Source: Vibrio mediterranei
Lineage (GTDB): Bacteria > Pseudomonadota > Gammaproteobacteria > Enterobacterales > Vibrionaceae
Assembly (NCBI RefSeq): GCF_900088415.1
Contig: NZ_FLLQ01000001.1
Coordinates: 558,001 to 622,000 of the forward strand
Reading direction: 5' to 3'
DNA length: 64,000 nt
Positions 1 to 9,187 of this stretch are shown one piece after another. The position numbers and the translations under genes were made by a program. Every line of letters begins with the position of its first letter. Within the stretch, counting starts at the first letter, position 1. The notes beneath the pieces were generated by a model. It was not told the DNA's origin. It saw only the letters and a program-made list of their open reading frames with translations, and ran no database searches.

Positions 1-540
1 ATGGACAAGAAAGACAAGATCATTGAAGTTGCCATGCAGCTATTTGCGGAGCATGGGTTTGAAAAAACGCCTATTTCAACTATCTGTGAGCATGCAGAAA
101 TCTCAAAAGGCTTAGTTTTCCATCACTTTAAAAATAAGAACGAACTACTAAGAGCAGTGTTCACCCATATGACTGACATCATCAACGGAGTTGACCAACA
201 AGATGAGCATTTAGCTTCATCAGAAGGGAGACTTGAGGCGATGATTGATTCGATATTTGAAGGAATGATGATCGAACAGCACCGAAAGATGTATCAATTA
301 AACTTCAGTGTTATGGTACATCCGACCACGCGTAAGATCGTCTTAGATCTAATTGAAGAAAGATATCAAGGTCTGCAGGCATCAACCGAAGAGGTGTTTC
401 GTTCCCTGTCGCACCCAAATCCATCGGTTGTGACAAGAATGTTTATCGCTGAAATCGACGGCATCGCAATGAACTATTTGTTGAATGTTGACTTCCCTAT
501 AGAAGAAATCAAACAAGAATTCATCAACAAATATTGTTAA
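1..540 (+). CDS. TetR/AcrR-family transcriptional regulator
   Basis: A 179-residue protein with the TetR plan: an N-terminal helix-turn-helix at about residues 8-50 (IIEVAMQLFAEHGFEKTP, then a recognition segment ending in LVFHHFKNKNELL) and a variable helical ligand domain. It should be a cytoplasmic dimeric DNA-binding repressor; the ligand cannot be read from sequence. The ATG is the first base of the window, so its promoter and true start lie outside or at the edge. A terminator-like hairpin follows the stop, and a 24-bp imperfect palindrome lies just before the next operon, which it may control. Family confident, target inferred. Confidence 0.85.
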   Translation: MDKKDKIIEVAMQLFAEHGFEKTPISTICEHAEISKGLVFHHFKNKNELLRAVFTHMTDIINGVDQQDEHLASSEGRLEAMIDSIFEGMMIEQHRKMYQLNFSVMVHPTTRKIVLDLIEERYQGLQASTEEVFRSLSHPNPSVVTRMFIAEIDGIAMNYLLNVDFPIEEIKQEFINKYC

Positions 541-554
541 TAGATTCACTCAAT

Positions 555-584
555 ATCACGCACAGTTAATGGCGTGATTTTTTT
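555..584 (+). terminator. Rho-independent terminator after the tetR-like gene
   Basis: A 7-bp stem (ATCACGC paired with GCGTGAT), a 10-nt loop, and a run of seven T directly after it. It begins 14 bases after the stop codon, which is the expected place for an intrinsic terminator. Confidence 0.75.
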
Positions 585-593
585 AAACACAAC

Positions 594-617
594 AACCGAC
601 TGCACGGTCAGTCAGTT
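594..617. promoter_or_regulatory. Palindromic operator candidate (TetR-type)
   Basis: Arms AACCGACTG and CAGTCAGTT flank the 6-nt centre CACGGT. The arms are complementary over nine positions with one mismatch. The size and the ACTG/CAGT core resemble TetR-family operators. It lies 53 bases upstream of the RNHCP gene, between two genes in the same direction, so the adjacent TetR protein is the natural candidate ligand. No binding evidence. Confidence 0.45.
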
Positions 618-669
618 CCTTTTTAAGGAGCAGTATCACCAATAAACTAACTAGTGTGAGGTATTCATT

Positions 670-1080
670 ATGACTAGAACGAAAACTTTAAGAGCTAACC
701 CTAACGAATCATTCCTTTGTGCATCATGTGGTTTAGGCGTGACACCTATTCAATACGGTGGACAACATCGTAACCACTGCCCTCACTGCCTAAGCAGCGT
801 GCACATGGATATTAAAGCGGGAGATAGACGTTCGAGTTGTCGTGGCATTATGGAACCGATCAGTATTTATGTTCAAAAGAATCGAGAATGGTCTCTGGTC
901 CACAAATGTAGTAAGTGCAGCACGATTAGAACAAACCGAATCGCAGCAGACGACAATGAATTTTTGTTAGTAACAATGGCAGCAGAACCGATGATGTCTC
1001 TACCATTCCCATCAAAAACTATTTTGTCTGAACTGAAACAAATGAGCATAAACAAAGGTAGTGAATATGTACTCGAATAA
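670..1080 (+). CDS. RNHCP domain-containing zinc-ribbon-like protein
   Basis: A 136-residue cytoplasmic protein with the RNHCP signature that names the family (QHRNHCPHCLSS, residues about 33-44). Further CxxC pairs at residues 17-20 (CASC) and about 81-84 (CSKC) suggest one or two zinc-binding knuckles. A GAGG ribosome site precedes the ATG. The biochemical role of the family is not established to my knowledge; a nucleic-acid or ribosome link is only suggested by translational overlap with the downstream RsgA-type GTPase, whose start lies inside this gene's last codons. Confidence 0.8.
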   Translation: MTRTKTLRANPNESFLCASCGLGVTPIQYGGQHRNHCPHCLSSVHMDIKAGDRRSSCRGIMEPISIYVQKNREWSLVHKCSKCSTIRTNRIAADDNEFLLVTMAAEPMMSLPFPSKTILSELKQMSINKGSEYVLE

Positions 1081-2101
1081 CCTACAGACATACCGAGTAA
1101 TTGAAAGAAACGCCAATAGATACAAAGTACAAACCCCTGACGGCATTAGAACCGCCCAATTGAAGGGTAGCTTTATCCATTTAATACAAGACAAGCAAGG
1201 CTATCCTTGTGTTGGCGATTGGATAGAAGCCAGAGATGACAACAATATTATATTGATCGAAAGCATCAAGAAACGGAAAAGTTTGGTAAGCAGAAAAGCC
1301 TCAGGTGAAGCGACAGTCCAACAAACTATCGCTGCAAACGTAGATTACACATTCATCGTGATGGGCTTAGATGGTGGTCGAAACTACTCAGACCGTCTAT
1401 TAGAAAGACTTCTGACCGTTGCTTGGAACAGTGGTGCAACGCCTGTAGTCATACTTAATAAGTCGGATTTAAATGAAGACGCTGAACTAGTGCAAATGCA
1501 AGCCGAAACGATCGCGCTAGGTATCGACATAATTACCTGCAGTGCTCTAGACGGCACAGGTATTAACGACGTTATGACATATCTAGCTAACGGTAAAGTC
1601 GGTGTCTTCATTGGACCATCTGGTGTGGGTAAGTCGACCTTAACCAATACGTTATTGCAATATCAAGCGCAGAAGACTAATGGACTTCGCTTGCAAGACA
1701 TGCGAGGCAGGCATACCACGTCAAGCTCTTACCTATTTGAGTTAGAAAATGGCGGTTTCATTGTCGATACATCTGGTCTCAAGGAAGTACAAGCGTGGGC
1801 AAACGGTAACGATATAGACTCAGTTTTCGAGGAAATATCTCTTGTTGCCCAAGATTGCAAATATAGAAACTGCCAGCATGAGGGGGAACCTGGTTGTGCA
1901 GTTCAGAAAGAGCTTGAAGCAGGTAACATAACCCCTGAACGTTATGACAGTTACCTAAATTTAAAACAGGAACATGCTTTCTTAGAAAGACGAAAAAATG
2001 ACAAAAACTCGAATGTAGAACGTCGATATGACAAAGATATGAGCAAATTGATCAAAACGTCTTTAAGTAGAAAAGAACTCGTCAGACAAGCAATGAGGTG
2101 A
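1067..2101 (+). CDS. rsgA: RsgA-type ribosome small subunit-dependent GTPase
   Basis: RsgA is a circularly permuted GTPase that helps late 30S maturation. The permuted order is visible: an OB-fold-like N-terminus, then G4 NKSD (about residue 130), then the P-loop GPSGVGKST (about 183), DMRGRHTT, G3 DTSG, and a C-terminal zinc knuckle with C, C, H and C ligands (CKYRNCQHEGEPGC, about 264-277). A GTG at 1061 is in frame, but AAAGGT is correctly spaced for the ATG at 1067, so I prefer that. At 344 residues it has normal length. It overlaps the RNHCP gene by 14 bases, and the GNAT gene follows closely. The usual housekeeping neighbours (orn, psd) are absent, so it may be a second, specialised copy. 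Confidence 0.88.
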   Translation: MYSNNLQTYRVIERNANRYKVQTPDGIRTAQLKGSFIHLIQDKQGYPCVGDWIEARDDNNIILIESIKKRKSLVSRKASGEATVQQTIAANVDYTFIVMGLDGGRNYSDRLLERLLTVAWNSGATPVVILNKSDLNEDAELVQMQAETIALGIDIITCSALDGTGINDVMTYLANGKVGVFIGPSGVGKSTLTNTLLQYQAQKTNGLRLQDMRGRHTTSSSYLFELENGGFIVDTSGLKEVQAWANGNDIDSVFEEISLVAQDCKYRNCQHEGEPGCAVQKELEAGNITPERYDSYLNLKQEHAFLERRKNDKNSNVERRYDKDMSKLIKTSLSRKELVRQAMR

Positions 2102-2157
2102 ACCGTGAACGCTTGGGTTTGTGCTCTGACAACCATGAAATTTATAAGGTAAATCGA

Positions 2158-2664
2158 ATGAAAACGCCGTACCAAATTCAATATGAAGCCTTCGCTGCTG
2201 CAGGAGGACTATATGATGAAAGACATGCCAAGCTCTATGCTGAGTTTGCCGATAACTTAATTCTCGATGGAAGTTACTCTATCGTTTATCAGGGTGTCGC
2301 TCACGCATGTTATACGCCAATTACCATTGATGCTGCACCACATCTCAAATGTTATGTGCTCGCACCATTAGCTGTACTGCCGGAATATCAAGGGAAAGGC
2401 TATGCGACACGATTGATGGAACAAGCCGAAAGTGAATTGGATGCAGACGTTATCTTTGTTATGGGAGAACCCTTCCATTATGGTAATCGCTACAATACAC
2501 CGCATAATGTTCTACCGCCGGTGAGAACACAGGCGCCATTGGAATGCTGGTTTGCACGTGAACTGACACCGAACGCTTTGCAAGGTATTGGGGAGTCCAC
2601 ATCATCGATAACAGGCCCTTACGCTGAGCCGCGCATGTGGGGACACCCAAGCGAACAGGTATAA
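2158..2664 (+). CDS. GNAT-family N-acetyltransferase
   Basis: A 168-residue protein with the GNAT acetyl-CoA loop LAVLPEYQGKGYATRLM (V-x-P-x-x-[QR]-x-x-G-x-G/A at about residues 70-85) followed by the usual helix. The acceptor substrate is unknown. The frame is open from 2098, inside the end of rsgA, but the ATG at 2158 has a TAAGGT ribosome site and gives the normal family length. It is the third gene of the RNHCP-rsgA operon, so a ribosomal or nucleotide substrate is conceivable but unproven. The C-terminus (about the last 35 residues) has no match I recognise. Confidence 0.82.
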   Translation: MKTPYQIQYEAFAAAGGLYDERHAKLYAEFADNLILDGSYSIVYQGVAHACYTPITIDAAPHLKCYVLAPLAVLPEYQGKGYATRLMEQAESELDADVIFVMGEPFHYGNRYNTPHNVLPPVRTQAPLECWFARELTPNALQGIGESTSSITGPYAEPRMWGHPSEQV

Positions 2665-2693
2665 AGTAGGCCTTCGAACTTCAAGAGCACTCA

Positions 2694-2723
2694 AATAGGT
2701 CTAGCTTTCAAGCTAGACCTATT
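2694..2723. terminator. Bidirectional hairpin between convergent genes
   Basis: A 13-bp perfect stem (AATAGGTCTAGCT / AGCTAGACCTATT) with a TTCA loop lies between the GNAT gene and the oppositely oriented small gene. The T-tract is weak, but position and symmetry suit a shared terminator. Confidence 0.6.
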
Positions 2724-2725
2724 CC

Positions 2726-2947
2726 TTATACGTAGGTATCAACGCCCGCTTTTTTCTCCGCAATTTTCTCACCGTCATAGGTTTTGACGACCGCTCCCTC
2801 AGAGTTGCGAATCTTGATTTGGTTCTGACTATCCAAGGATGCTGTCAAGTCTCCTTTGCCTGATTTTAGATACCCATTAATGAACTTTGTGGTGTCTTTT
2901 AAATGCTGCTGAATATGAGGTTGGTACATTGCGTTGCTGGTTTTCAA
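2726..2947 (-). CDS. Small conserved-looking protein of unknown function
   Basis: A 73-residue hydrophilic open frame with no signal peptide or membrane segment. Residues 32-60 alternate polar and apolar residues around turns (GDLTASLDSQNQIKIRNSEG), suggesting a small beta-sheet. The start is probably TTG at 2947: GGGAG lies 9 bases upstream, whereas the first in-frame ATG (2929) has no ribosome site. I do not recognise a family. It stands alone between a convergent terminator and an upstream IclR gene. It could still be a chance frame. Confidence 0.45.
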   Translation of the reverse strand: MKTSNAMYQPHIQQHLKDTTKFINGYLKSGKGDLTASLDSQNQIKIRNSEGAVVKTYDGEKIAEKKAGVDTYV

Positions 2948-3071
2948 AGCCTAATGCTCCCTTGGATTGGAAGTATTAACATACTCGAGACGGATGAAAA
3001 TTAATATCTCAACCAATCACAAATTCTCACTAACGATTAATGCCGTACGGTAATTTTTGGCAAAGATCAAA

Positions 3072-3857
3072 CTACTCGGTCTTTAGCTCGCCAAGTGTAA
3101 ACTCTAAAATTTCTTGCGCAGCTGAGCGTAATTCTGGGAGATGTGTTTTCAGCTTATCCAACGAGGTACGAAAGCTCGGTGCATGGCAAAATAGATAGCC
3201 AAAACTTAATGCATCGGAGCCAATAGGCACCGATATCGCCACCATACCGTCGACAAATTCTTCATTGTCTTCACCAAATCCTTGTTCAGCAATCCGGCTC
3301 AGCTCTTCAAGAAACAGACCATCATTAGTTATGGTCTTTGGTGTGTATTCGGTTAACCCCATGTGTTGTACGACGTTTTCACGAATTGAAGTGTCCAATG
3401 AAGCGAGATAAAGCTTACCCGATGCGGAAGCTGCAATAGGGACCGGACTCCCCTCTGCCAAATTGATTTGCAGTGGCCAGTTGCAGTTCACACGCTCAAA
3501 GTAAATCATTTCAATACCATTAGGCACTGAAATTCCGCACGTTTCACCAATCGTGTCAGCAAGGCGTTGCAACACCGATGTTCTTTGTTCAGAAAAGCGT
3601 TGGTTCTTCAAAATATCATGAGATAAAGACTGCAGGTTCGGCCCCGCAATAACGCGACCAATGATATTTTCTTGGAGATGGCCTAAAACGATAAGCTGGT
3701 TGATCAGTTTGTTCGCAGACGCAATTGGCATAGACAGTTGTTCGGCAATAGACTCTCTATTGAGTTGGCCACGGCTGTGAGCCACGATGGCGAGCACTTG
3801 TAGTACTCGGTCTAGGGTTGAACCTTTAGTAGTATTTGCCGAACTAGAGCTTGTCAT
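3072..3857 (-). CDS. IclR-family transcriptional regulator
   Basis: A 261-residue protein with an N-terminal winged helix (STLDRVLQVLAIV through SANKLINQLIVLGHL, about residues 12-60) and an IclR effector domain (about 80-255), typical of repressors or activators of catabolic genes that sense small carboxylates or aromatics. The conserved ASASGKLYLAS stretch is present at about residues 144-154. It lies downstream of the giant secreted-protein gene but is separated from it by a terminator, so it has its own promoter. The target is unknown; the giant gene or the mmsA/adh genes are candidates by proximity only. Confidence 0.87.
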   Translation of the reverse strand: MTSSSSANTTKGSTLDRVLQVLAIVAHSRGQLNRESIAEQLSMPIASANKLINQLIVLGHLQENIIGRVIAGPNLQSLSHDILKNQRFSEQRTSVLQRLADTIGETCGISVPNGIEMIYFERVNCNWPLQINLAEGSPVPIAASASGKLYLASLDTSIRENVVQHMGLTEYTPKTITNDGLFLEELSRIAEQGFGEDNEEFVDGMVAISVPIGSDALSFGYLFCHAPSFRTSLDKLKTHLPELRSAAQEILEFTLGELKTE

Positions 3858-3962
3858 AGAGCTACATTCATCCTTGATACGGTATTCGATATGCTTTGAA
3901 TAGCCTATTGCTTTTACTGATTAAGTGCAACCGTGTACAAAGCCTAAGTGACAGATATTAAA

Positions 3963-3984
3963 AGGGCTTGCCGAAGCAAGCCCT
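3963..3984 (-). terminator. Rho-independent terminator of the giant secreted-protein gene
   Basis: A 9-bp GC-rich stem (AGGGCTTGC / GCAAGCCCT) closed by a TTCG tetraloop when read on the minus strand, followed by TTTT. It starts eight bases after the stop codon. Confidence 0.8.
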
Positions 3985-3991
3985 GTTCAAG

Positions 3992-6900
3992 CTAGTTTTG
4001 CAATAGTTTCGCATCCCCCCAACTCGCGTGGTCATAACCATTGCCATTTCCGGCATCATTCGCCTTAAGTGTGATGGTCGTAGCGTCTACTGGAATATCA
4101 ACAGAAACGGATTCTGCGTTATCTGAACCGGTCAACGTCGCACTTTGATAGTACAACACGCCATCTAGTTCTACTTGGAATACTACCGAGCCAGAGTTAC
4201 CCACTTCGTCATCAACACCAACACTCGCAGTAAAGCGACTGTATTGACCTGCAGAGATGGTATAAGTGATGGTTGAGTTCGCATGTACCCCCAATCCTTT
4301 GGCGAAGGTTTGCCCGCCTATTGAAATGGTGGTGCCATCTTGCGCTTCTCGCTCGCCATTACTCATATCTTTTTCGATAGGGCCCCAGCCATTGGTCGAG
4401 CTGTCTTCCTGTAAGTCACTAAGATAAACGCTCGCTGGCGGTGTGGACGAGCTTCCTGGATCCTCAGTCATAAATAGATTACCCGAACCGTTATCGGCTG
4501 GATGAATCCAATTGCTGCCACCGTCTGGGTCATAGGCAAAAGCCAATCCAGTATGAGGTCCGCTGCCACCATTGCCATTACTTAGCCTCAACTCAAACTG
4601 ATGCCAACCAGGAGATAAGTTTAAGTTGCCAGTCGAGACCCGATCACTCCAGAGGTCACTACTTAGCACCAACTGTCCATCAATCCATAGACGCGTTTTG
4701 TCATCATTGTTTTCACTGAAAGAAATCTGACCGTCGGCATCGTAGATATAACCGGTAAACACCTCGGTCGTATTACCAGCAATCGCATCTTCCGTTTCGC
4801 TTAATGAGGTTGTTATGGATGTTTTCGGGTTAGCATCGGTTTCATTAATATTGCCCGAAACGGTGCCATAAAACAGCCCAGGAACAGCGGCACCGCCCCC
4901 TTCGCTTGGTGTGCGAAGCTTAGCGTCTCCCCAAGAACCATGGTCACTACCGACTCCGTCGCCCGCATCACTCACTACTAGCTTGAGCTCCTGCGCGCTA
5001 CTTGGAATGTTCACTTGCACGTACTCGGCAACATCACTTCCTCGTAATACGCTACTTTGATAAGCCATCACGCCATCCAACCAAACCTCGAACACGACGG
5101 AACCTGAACTGCCCGTCTCATCATCAACACCGATGAAAGCAGTAAACTGATCGTAAGTGCCACCCGTCAGGCTGTACGTCACCTCTGAATGAGCATGAAC
5201 ACCGAGTCCTTTGGTAAATTCACTGCCACCAATGGATATCGTTTGACCATCACCCGCAGCGTTTTCACCGACACTGGTGTCTTTTTCAATCGGTCCCCAC
5301 CCATTGGTTGCGCTGGTTTCCGAAAGATCACTTAGGTAGGTATAGGATGTTGCTTGCGGTGGCTCGGGCACCACTATATCGGGGCCTTCGTATTCAATCT
5401 GTTCTAGATAAGCCACCAATGCAGCGCGTTCTGAGTTATCCGCCACGCTATGCTGCGAGCCAATTTGTAACACATCATCCAACGTTGCCGCTTGACCGTT
5501 ATGGAAATATGGCGCGCTACCCCAAAGACCAATCAAACTCGGTGTATCAAAACCCGTACCTACTAATGGAGCTCCGATGCCTTGCCCTGAAGAGGCATCA
5601 ATGGTACCGACATCGTGTCTTTGCATGTCGGTGTAATACACTCCCGCATGACAAGTGTCACACCCTTTCGAGGTGAACAGCGCCTGCCCCGTTAAGGCTT
5701 CAGCTGTTAACGCGCCAGAAGAATCTCGGTGTGGACTTTTAGGGAATTGATTTAAGCTACTGACGTAAAACGCGAGGTTATCTAAGTCTTCACTTTTACC
5801 TGATTTCGATGTTCCTAATGGGTTTTCTGACAGGCTAAATAAGGCGTCTACCATAAACCCACGACCACCGAACGCGTAGCGAATATCGTTTTCGAAATCC
5901 TGTATCTCGTCAAAATTCGCGGTCCAATGCACTCGACCATTGCCTGTGCCTGTCTTACCCAATAACGAGATTGTGTTTCTTAACCCTTCACCACGGTCGG
6001 TAAAGTCCCACACCCTATGGTCGCTATCGCCATCTGCGTGGCAGCTGGCACAAGATATGTAGCCATCTTGGGTCATTCTCGCATCGGCTGCGTTGTAGAA
6101 GATCTGTTTGCCGCGTAGCACTCGTGGATGCAGTGTTTCATTCGCCACCACAGAGACTTGTGCCAAGGTTGGAATGTCACCTCGATCGGTCAAAAACGCA
6201 TTGACGTCATGCACAGACACCGTTCTTGACATAAAGTTGTGAACAAATAATGTCGACCCTGATAGTACGAGCCCTCTTGGTGCTAGGCCAGTATCAAAAA
6301 TCTCCCCAGCTCTGTTTAAGTTGTAGGTATTGCGAATCTCAATGCTATTTTGACCTTCTACCGCAATAAAAATTAGGTCGCCTATATCGCTGAATACGGC
6401 CGCTTTGGGCTGTGCACGATCATCAATATCTAAGGCATTATCCATCACTGTTTTCGAATTGAGATCGAGTCGGTTAACCACAGCTCGAATCGTCGTTTCA
6501 AACGTCAGCGTTTTGGTTTCATCACCTTCTAAATAGGGACCACGATCAACGTTTGCTTTATTAGATGGCAGCCAAGCACTATATCCATCCGGCGAAATTG
6601 CGACGGAACCAAGGTAGTTAGCAATGCCTCGGCTTCTATCTGGGCCATCTATTGTTGTCGTATCTTTAGCGATAAGATAACTCTGGTCGATGGTCATACT
6701 GGATGCATCAACCGCGACAACTTCCGCATTAGTTTGAGGCGAAACAAAGCGTGTCACCAGAACCTGTGATGATGAACTGTCAACCGCAATGCCTCTTGCG
6801 CTATGACCAACATCCACTGTTGCCACGATAGCTTTGGTGCTTGGGTCGATCTTGAGCAACTTACCACTTGCCTGCAGCGACACAAAAGCGTTAGTGCTAT

Positions 6901-9004
6901 CTGGGGAGAAAGAGATGCCGTATGGCTGAGACGCTCTTGGCAGCACAATCGTATCCACAAACTGGCCAGTATTTGTCAGCACAGTGATACTAGCATCTGC
7001 CTGATTAACTACCCATAAATTGCCATTAGGCGCTACCGCTAGAGTTCTCGGCTGTTCACCCACCGCAGCTTCCCATAATTTGCCGTACGGAGCTGTGTTT
7101 TCGATAGCACTGACGGTATCGTTGTCTTCGTTAACCACAACAACCTGGCCATTGGCTTCCACTATGGTTGATGACGCCGTTGGCGAGACCGTTGTTGGTT
7201 GACGATATACTGTGATGGGTACCGACTTACTACTCTCAAATACGCCATCAGCCGTGGTTTCTTTAATCGTCACCACCGCAGACCAATGGTTAGGCTGATT
7301 GTAGGTATAACTCGCGTTTCCGCTGGTCGAAAACGGTGTCGAACCACTACCATCGCCAAAGTTCCAAGAATACTCGAGACTGCCCCCTAACAAAGGTGTC
7401 GTAGAAGCAGACACATTAACACTACTACCTAGTGTCACTTTATCATTGGCTGACAAGCTCACATCGTGGCCGACTTGCGATCCCGTCGCAAAGCGATATT
7501 CAGTACGAGCCATCGGGTTACCAGCAAAGTCCTCAATTCCTTCCAGTACGACTTCGTAAATACTGTCCGCTTCTAGTGCTTGGGAAGGAGTAAAGTGGAT
7601 GAATCCGAGGTTGGTGCTGTACTCCCCTTGAAGCGGGGTTGAACTACCGATTTTGGTGACAGTAAACGAGCTACTATTGACCGATTCCATCAACACGCTA
7701 TCTGATAACGCCACACCAATACGGGTCGATAAAGGTTGCAGTGTCGCGTCGATCGCTGGGTTAGCGGCGGATATATAAGGAGGAACATTGTCCGGCATAC
7801 TTTGATGTGCAATCAAACCACTGCCAGAACCATGGTCGTTTCCAACCCAAACTAGGTTACCAAATGGGAACACCTGACCATGGTCAGTGTTGCTGCTTGT
7901 GGCATTCAATGAGCTGCGCCCAAGTTCACGTATATTGTTGATATCACTGACATCTAATACCGCAATATCGTCTTGGTTGCCCAGAAACAACTTGTTGTCT
8001 TGAACGTTACAATAAAGATTTTCGAATCCAGTCAGTTTTTCATTAACTAACGTCATCGGGTTAGTAGTCGTGTCATAGACACGCAAATAGTCATTGGTGC
8101 TTCGCGCTCCGAAATACGCATATTTGCCATCCCAACATGAAGCATAGTACTTCTCTGGTAGGCGATTAACCGTCTTAACTAAAGTTGGGTTAACCGGATC
8201 ATCTATGTTGAGCATGGAAAAACCTGCCGTCCCTTCCATGCTGGAAATGAACATTCGGTTACCCAGCGCAAAGAGTGGTCCTATGTTGAATCCGCCCAGT
8301 TCCGAGTTCGGCACCGTTTTCACTAGTGTTGGGTTACTCATGTCACTGGTATCAACAATGGTTAACCCTGCATTGCCACGAGCAATATAAAGATAAGGAG
8401 CTTGCCAAAAAAGCTGCCAAGAGACGTTGTTGTAATCACCGAAGTTCACGCCAGAGATCGCCAATTTCGACAAGCGCACAGGATTAGTCACATCCGACCA
8501 ATCCCAGATTTCTATCCCCTTTCCCGTTTGGATGGCAATGGTGTTATTCTCCCCCAAGCCAAACGAGTGCGGCTCTCTGAACTCCGCTGTTCTTAACCCA
8601 TCACCAGTACGGTTTAGATTGGCAAGATCCGGTTCATATACTGTTTTAACGAGTTGCATGGCTTTGGGGTTAGAGACATCCAGTGCGATCCAACCTCCCG
8701 GCCCACCGCCACTATCAGGGGCAAAGACGCCAACCATATAGCCGTTGAGCATGGTCATGACGTTTACGCCATAGTGTTTTCTGCCGGGATAGTCGGGGGG
8801 AAGAAAATTAGTGGTATCGTCAACGAGTGGACTCGATACATGAGTATACGCCTCTGATGATCCGTAGGTAAGGTTACCCAATCCAGGGCCTTGTGCAGCA
8901 TTTGCTGCGGCAATAAACGAGGTACTGCATAGTCCCGCTAATACACTGCTCACAACAGGGCGACGCCAAGTCTCAAGAGACTTTATCAAGCGATTGGCTT
9001 TCAT
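3992..9004 (-). CDS. Giant secreted multidomain protein: beta-propellers, diheme cytochrome c, NPCBM-PA14-NPCBM
   Basis: About 1670 residues, starting at the ATG at 9004, which has a strong AAGGAG site; an upstream frame to 9052 has none. Visible order: signal peptide (about 1-37); LVIVD-type propeller repeats such as GLTIVDTSDMSNPTLVKTV (about 80-400); Ig-like domain (about 405-505); PKD domain with WNFGDG (about 510-595); a YVTN-like propeller with QPYGISFSPD (about 605-935); a diheme cytochrome c region with CASCH (985-989) and CDTCH (1115-1119); NPCBM (about 1220-1365); PA14 (about 1373-1490); second NPCBM (about 1525-1670). It should be exported. The NPCBM and PA14 modules suggest glycan binding, and the haems suggest periplasmic or surface redox chemistry. 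Substrate and enzyme activity are unknown. It is a single-gene unit with its own terminator. Confidence 0.85.
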   Translation of the reverse strand: MKANRLIKSLETWRRPVVSSVLAGLCSTSFIAAANAAQGPGLGNLTYGSSEAYTHVSSPLVDDTTNFLPPDYPGRKHYGVNVMTMLNGYMVGVFAPDSGGGPGGWIALDVSNPKAMQLVKTVYEPDLANLNRTGDGLRTAEFREPHSFGLGENNTIAIQTGKGIEIWDWSDVTNPVRLSKLAISGVNFGDYNNVSWQLFWQAPYLYIARGNAGLTIVDTSDMSNPTLVKTVPNSELGGFNIGPLFALGNRMFISSMEGTAGFSMLNIDDPVNPTLVKTVNRLPEKYYASCWDGKYAYFGARSTNDYLRVYDTTTNPMTLVNEKLTGFENLYCNVQDNKLFLGNQDDIAVLDVSDINNIRELGRSSLNATSSNTDHGQVFPFGNLVWVGNDHGSGSGLIAHQSMPDNVPPYISAANPAIDATLQPLSTRIGVALSDSVLMESVNSSSFTVTKIGSSTPLQGEYSTNLGFIHFTPSQALEADSIYEVVLEGIEDFAGNPMARTEYRFATGSQVGHDVSLSANDKVTLGSSVNVSASTTPLLGGSLEYSWNFGDGSGSTPFSTSGNASYTYNQPNHWSAVVTIKETTADGVFESSKSVPITVYRQPTTVSPTASSTIVEANGQVVVVNEDNDTVSAIENTAPYGKLWEAAVGEQPRTLAVAPNGNLWVVNQADASITVLTNTGQFVDTIVLPRASQPYGISFSPDSTNAFVSLQASGKLLKIDPSTKAIVATVDVGHSARGIAVDSSSSQVLVTRFVSPQTNAEVVAVDASSMTIDQSYLIAKDTTTIDGPDRSRGIANYLGSVAISPDGYSAWLPSNKANVDRGPYLEGDETKTLTFETTIRAVVNRLDLNSKTVMDNALDIDDRAQPKAAVFSDIGDLIFIAVEGQNSIEIRNTYNLNRAGEIFDTGLAPRGLVLSGSTLFVHNFMSRTVSVHDVNAFLTDRGDIPTLAQVSVVANETLHPRVLRGKQIFYNAADARMTQDGYISCASCHADGDSDHRVWDFTDRGEGLRNTISLLGKTGTGNGRVHWTANFDEIQDFENDIRYAFGGRGFMVDALFSLSENPLGTSKSGKSEDLDNLAFYVSSLNQFPKSPHRDSSGALTAEALTGQALFTSKGCDTCHAGVYYTDMQRHDVGTIDASSGQGIGAPLVGTGFDTPSLIGLWGSAPYFHNGQAATLDDVLQIGSQHSVADNSERAALVAYLEQIEYEGPDIVVPEPPQATSYTYLSDLSETSATNGWGPIEKDTSVGENAAGDGQTISIGGSEFTKGLGVHAHSEVTYSLTGGTYDQFTAFIGVDDETGSSGSVVFEVWLDGVMAYQSSVLRGSDVAEYVQVNIPSSAQELKLVVSDAGDGVGSDHGSWGDAKLRTPSEGGGAAVPGLFYGTVSGNINETDANPKTSITTSLSETEDAIAGNTTEVFTGYIYDADGQISFSENNDDKTRLWIDGQLVLSSDLWSDRVSTGNLNLSPGWHQFELRLSNGNGGSGPHTGLAFAYDPDGGSNWIHPADNGSGNLFMTEDPGSSSTPPASVYLSDLQEDSSTNGWGPIEKDMSNGEREAQDGTTISIGGQTFAKGLGVHANSTITYTISAGQYSRFTASVGVDDEVGNSGSVVFQVELDGVLYYQSATLTGSDNAESVSVDIPVDATTITLKANDAGNGNGYDHASWGDAKLLQN

Positions 9005-9187
9005 CGCCTTCTCCTTGTTTTTTATGGTCACTAAACAAAGCTCACTTCTCATAGAAAAGTGAGCACTTAAAAAACATGAAGAGGACAGGCTCGCCTACCC
9101 AATCAATCCAAAAAATAGACAGTTTATCTTGTTGACTCGCTGCCCAAATTTAAGCAAACCTACCGCACACCTCCTCACGTCAATGCG

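Noticed and set aside
3871..3890. Degenerate GATAC-type operator upstream of the IclR gene
   Set aside because: The sequence TGATACGGTATTCGAT shares the first arm but the second arm and spacing do not match the three perfect copies.
5308..5676. 122-residue plus-strand frame inside the giant gene
   Set aside because: It lies antisense to the well-supported cytochrome and NPCBM coding region, has no ribosome site and no recognisable domain; a shadow frame.
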